Source: Planctomycetota bacterium
GTDB lineage: Bacteria > Planctomycetota > Phycisphaerae > Phycisphaerales > SM1A02
Direction of reading: 5' to 3'
NCBI GenBank assembly: GCA_022567855.1
Contig: JADFGE010000107.1
Location: forward strand, 1-8,605
DNA length: 8,605 bases
Numbering within the stretch: position 1 is the stretch's first letter; every line of letters begins with the position of its first letter. A model generated the notes under the pieces. That model made no database searches. It saw nothing but the letters and a program-made list of their open reading frames with translations, and was not told the DNA's origin. A program made the position numbers and the translations under genes. Positions 7,629-8,605 of this stretch are shown piece by piece.

Positions 7629-8233
7629 TTTTTCTTGCGGCGCGCGGCACGCGCTTGCAGCAATGATTTGGGCGTGCAATGGAAGGTAATCAGGCACCGT
7701 CCGACCCGCGCTTCCTTGCCACGCTTCTTCAGTTGCTGGCGAATCTCGAGCTCCAGGTCGATATTGAACTCGCCGCCGGCCGCGAGCTGCTCTTGAAGGT
7801 CGTCGGTCTGGCCGATCTCATAAACGGCTGGGCCCCGGCACGGTCGGAGGAACTGATAGCGCATCTCCTTGCAGACGACGATGTAGTCGCTGCCGCACTC
7901 GGCAAACAAATACATCCCGGCTGCCACTTCCGAATTGCCCAGCAGCGCGGCGCCGGCCATGGCGTTGTACCAGTTTCGATTGATCCGCTTAAACGGCAGC
8001 ACGGCCGTGAAGCGCTTCGAACCCAACCGCTTCATGGTGATGCCTGAACGAAAGGCGTATGGCAGCCAAATGAGTGAGCACACCTTCTGCCAGAACTTGT
8101 TCCGGGTGCTGAGTCGGCTGATGAACGCCTCGACCCGCTGCATATACCGGCGGTCCGCGCGCGAGATCGGGGCCAGTCCCGGGGCGGAGCCGGATGGTTT
8201 GCTGACTGATTGATCGAGCTTGGCGGTGGTCAC
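7625..8233 (-). CDS. Hotdog-fold (DUF4442-like, acyl-thioesterase superfamily) protein
   Basis: A 202-residue protein with GTG start at 8233. The central part, PFKRINRNWYNAM (about 80-92) followed by GAALLGNSEVAAGMYLF, resembles the hotdog-fold DUF4442 group: a conserved RNRN/NRNW turn before a long helix with a small-residue run and an acidic residue, then strands such as YIVVCKEMRYQFLRPCRG. Hotdog proteins bind or hydrolyse acyl-CoA or acyl-carrier-protein thioesters; which, if either, applies here is not visible. A polar, basic N-terminal region (1-45) precedes the domain, with no signal peptide, so a cytoplasmic location is expected. The C-terminus is very basic (ARAARRKKK). No ribosome binding site is evident before GTG 8233; an internal in-frame ATG (MQRVEAF, at 8145) is an alternative start. 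It is the first gene of a two-gene operon, overlapping the membrane protein gene by four bases. Confidence 0.75.
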   Translation of the reverse strand: MTTAKLDQSVSKPSGSAPGLAPISRADRRYMQRVEAFISRLSTRNKFWQKVCSLIWLPYAFRSGITMKRLGSKRFTAVLPFKRINRNWYNAMAGAALLGNSEVAAGMYLFAECGSDYIVVCKEMRYQFLRPCRGPAVYEIGQTDDLQEQLAAGGEFNIDLELEIRQQLKKRGKEARVGRCLITFHCTPKSLLQARAARRKKK

Positions 8234-8437
8234 GAGGGGGGCCTTTGAGCCAAGGAATCTGCATCGGGGCCGACGTGCGGCGGACGAACTCGACAGCTAT
8301 GCTAGACCGTCGGCGTGGATTGTGCCAGCCGGTGACAGGGCGGGTCGCTGAGTCTCGCTTGGGGCCGCCACGGTATTCGATCAGGGGCCGCGTTGCTCCG
8401 TAGGTCGTGTCTGGCACCACATTTACGGCATTGGGCA
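8234..8437. promoter_or_regulatory. Divergent intergenic region upstream of the hotdog operon and the isomerase-like gene
   Basis: These 204 bases lie between two divergent starts and should hold a promoter for each. I see no gene in them; ORFs crossing this stretch are Arg/Pro-rich and out of frame with the recognisable protein at 8438. TAGCAT on the minus strand (around 8290-8300) is the best -10-like hexamer for the hotdog operon, but its -35 match is poor. No hairpin with a T-run, riboswitch or tRNA is apparent. Confidence 0.3.
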
Positions 8438-8605
8438 ATGATCAACCCAAGGATCGGCGTGTGCAGTTGGAGCTTGAGGCCCGCTCGTCCCCCGGAGCTG
8501 GTCCGTGCGCTTCGCCGGGTCGGGATTGGCTCGGTGCAATTGGCGCTTGGGCCTGTCATCCAAGAGCCCACCGTATGGGGTTCGGCCATCGGTGAACTAC
8601 GACGC
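8438..8605 (+). CDS. TIM-barrel sugar phosphate isomerase/epimerase-like protein, N-terminal 56 residues (runs off right edge)
   Basis: Reading from ATG 8438 gives an open frame to the window edge beginning MINPRIGVCSWSLRPARP. The IGVCSWSL first strand, then a helix PELVRALRRVGIGSVQLAL and a strand-like GPVIQE, fits the first beta-alpha-beta units of xylose-isomerase-like TIM barrels (sugar phosphate isomerases/epimerases, AP_endonuc_2 superfamily). The metal-binding Glu, Asp and His residues come later in the family and are outside the window, so neither activity nor substrate can be judged. These proteins are typically about 260-300 residues. The start is chosen because it lies five residues before the first strand; no clear Shine-Dalgarno precedes it. 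An out-of-frame ORF at 8407-8595 is a shadow of this gene. It is divergent from the hotdog operon. Confidence 0.75.
   Translation, partial: MINPRIGVCSWSLRPARPPELVRALRRVGIGSVQLALGPVIQEPTVWGSAIGELRR

Noticed and set aside
7629..7697. Extension of the membrane protein to the ATG at 7697 (401 residues)
   Set aside because: The added 23 residues overlap the hotdog coding sequence; the GTGA overlap at 7628-7625 is the typical coupled start.
8403..8428. GTGTCTGGCACC-containing string upstream of the isomerase-like gene, possibly part of a REP-type repeat
   Set aside because: Only a 3-bp GTG/CAC pairing, single copy in the window, and the memory of similar strings elsewhere is too vague to support a call.

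Overview
The window looks like chromosomal DNA of a high-GC bacterium, most likely a planctomycete or a close relative. The reasons are: a very long SecA (1367 residues) whose helical wing region is greatly expanded, a sugar-isomerase-like TIM-barrel start of a kind common in that phylum (IGVCSWSL), mostly absent Shine-Dalgarno sequences, frequent GTG starts, and GGCATC-type intergenic repeats. The phylum assignment is inferred from memory of these traits, not from a search.

Layout from left to right. (1) Positions 1-1690, minus strand: the first 563 codons of a copper-type P1B ATPase that runs off the left edge. (2) Positions 1803-2171, plus strand: a probable small exported protein of 122 residues with a signal peptide, transcribed away from the ATPase and towards secA. 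(3) Positions 2165-2279: a structured leader before secA. It has a two-tier hairpin whose outer arm covers the stop codon of the small ORF, a 9-bp direct repeat, and a good ribosome binding site. (4) Positions 2280-6383, plus strand: full-length secA, the motor ATPase of the Sec translocase. (5) Positions 6384-6491: a convergent gap with two clusters of the octamer AAGGCATC, one of which overlaps the stop codon of the gene on the other strand. (6) Positions 8233 to 6492, minus strand: a two-gene operon joined by a 4-base GTGA overlap. It encodes a hotdog-fold (DUF4442-like) protein followed by a polytopic membrane protein of unknown function. (7) Positions 8438-8605, plus strand: the first 56 codons of a TIM-barrel sugar phosphate isomerase/epimerase-like protein that runs off the right edge.

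The genes belong to unrelated processes: metal export, protein secretion, a lipid or acyl-related membrane pair, and sugar metabolism. The most interesting point is the region before secA. A short ORF with a signal peptide, ending in Pro-Pro-Pro-Val-Cys-stop, lies 108 bases upstream of secA, and its stop codon sits inside an RNA stem that reaches towards the secA ribosome binding site. This is the layout of a secretion monitor such as E. coli SecM. The sequence is otherwise unlike SecM and the idea is a hypothesis. The second point is an apparent internal duplication of about 120-130 residues in the SecA wing region.
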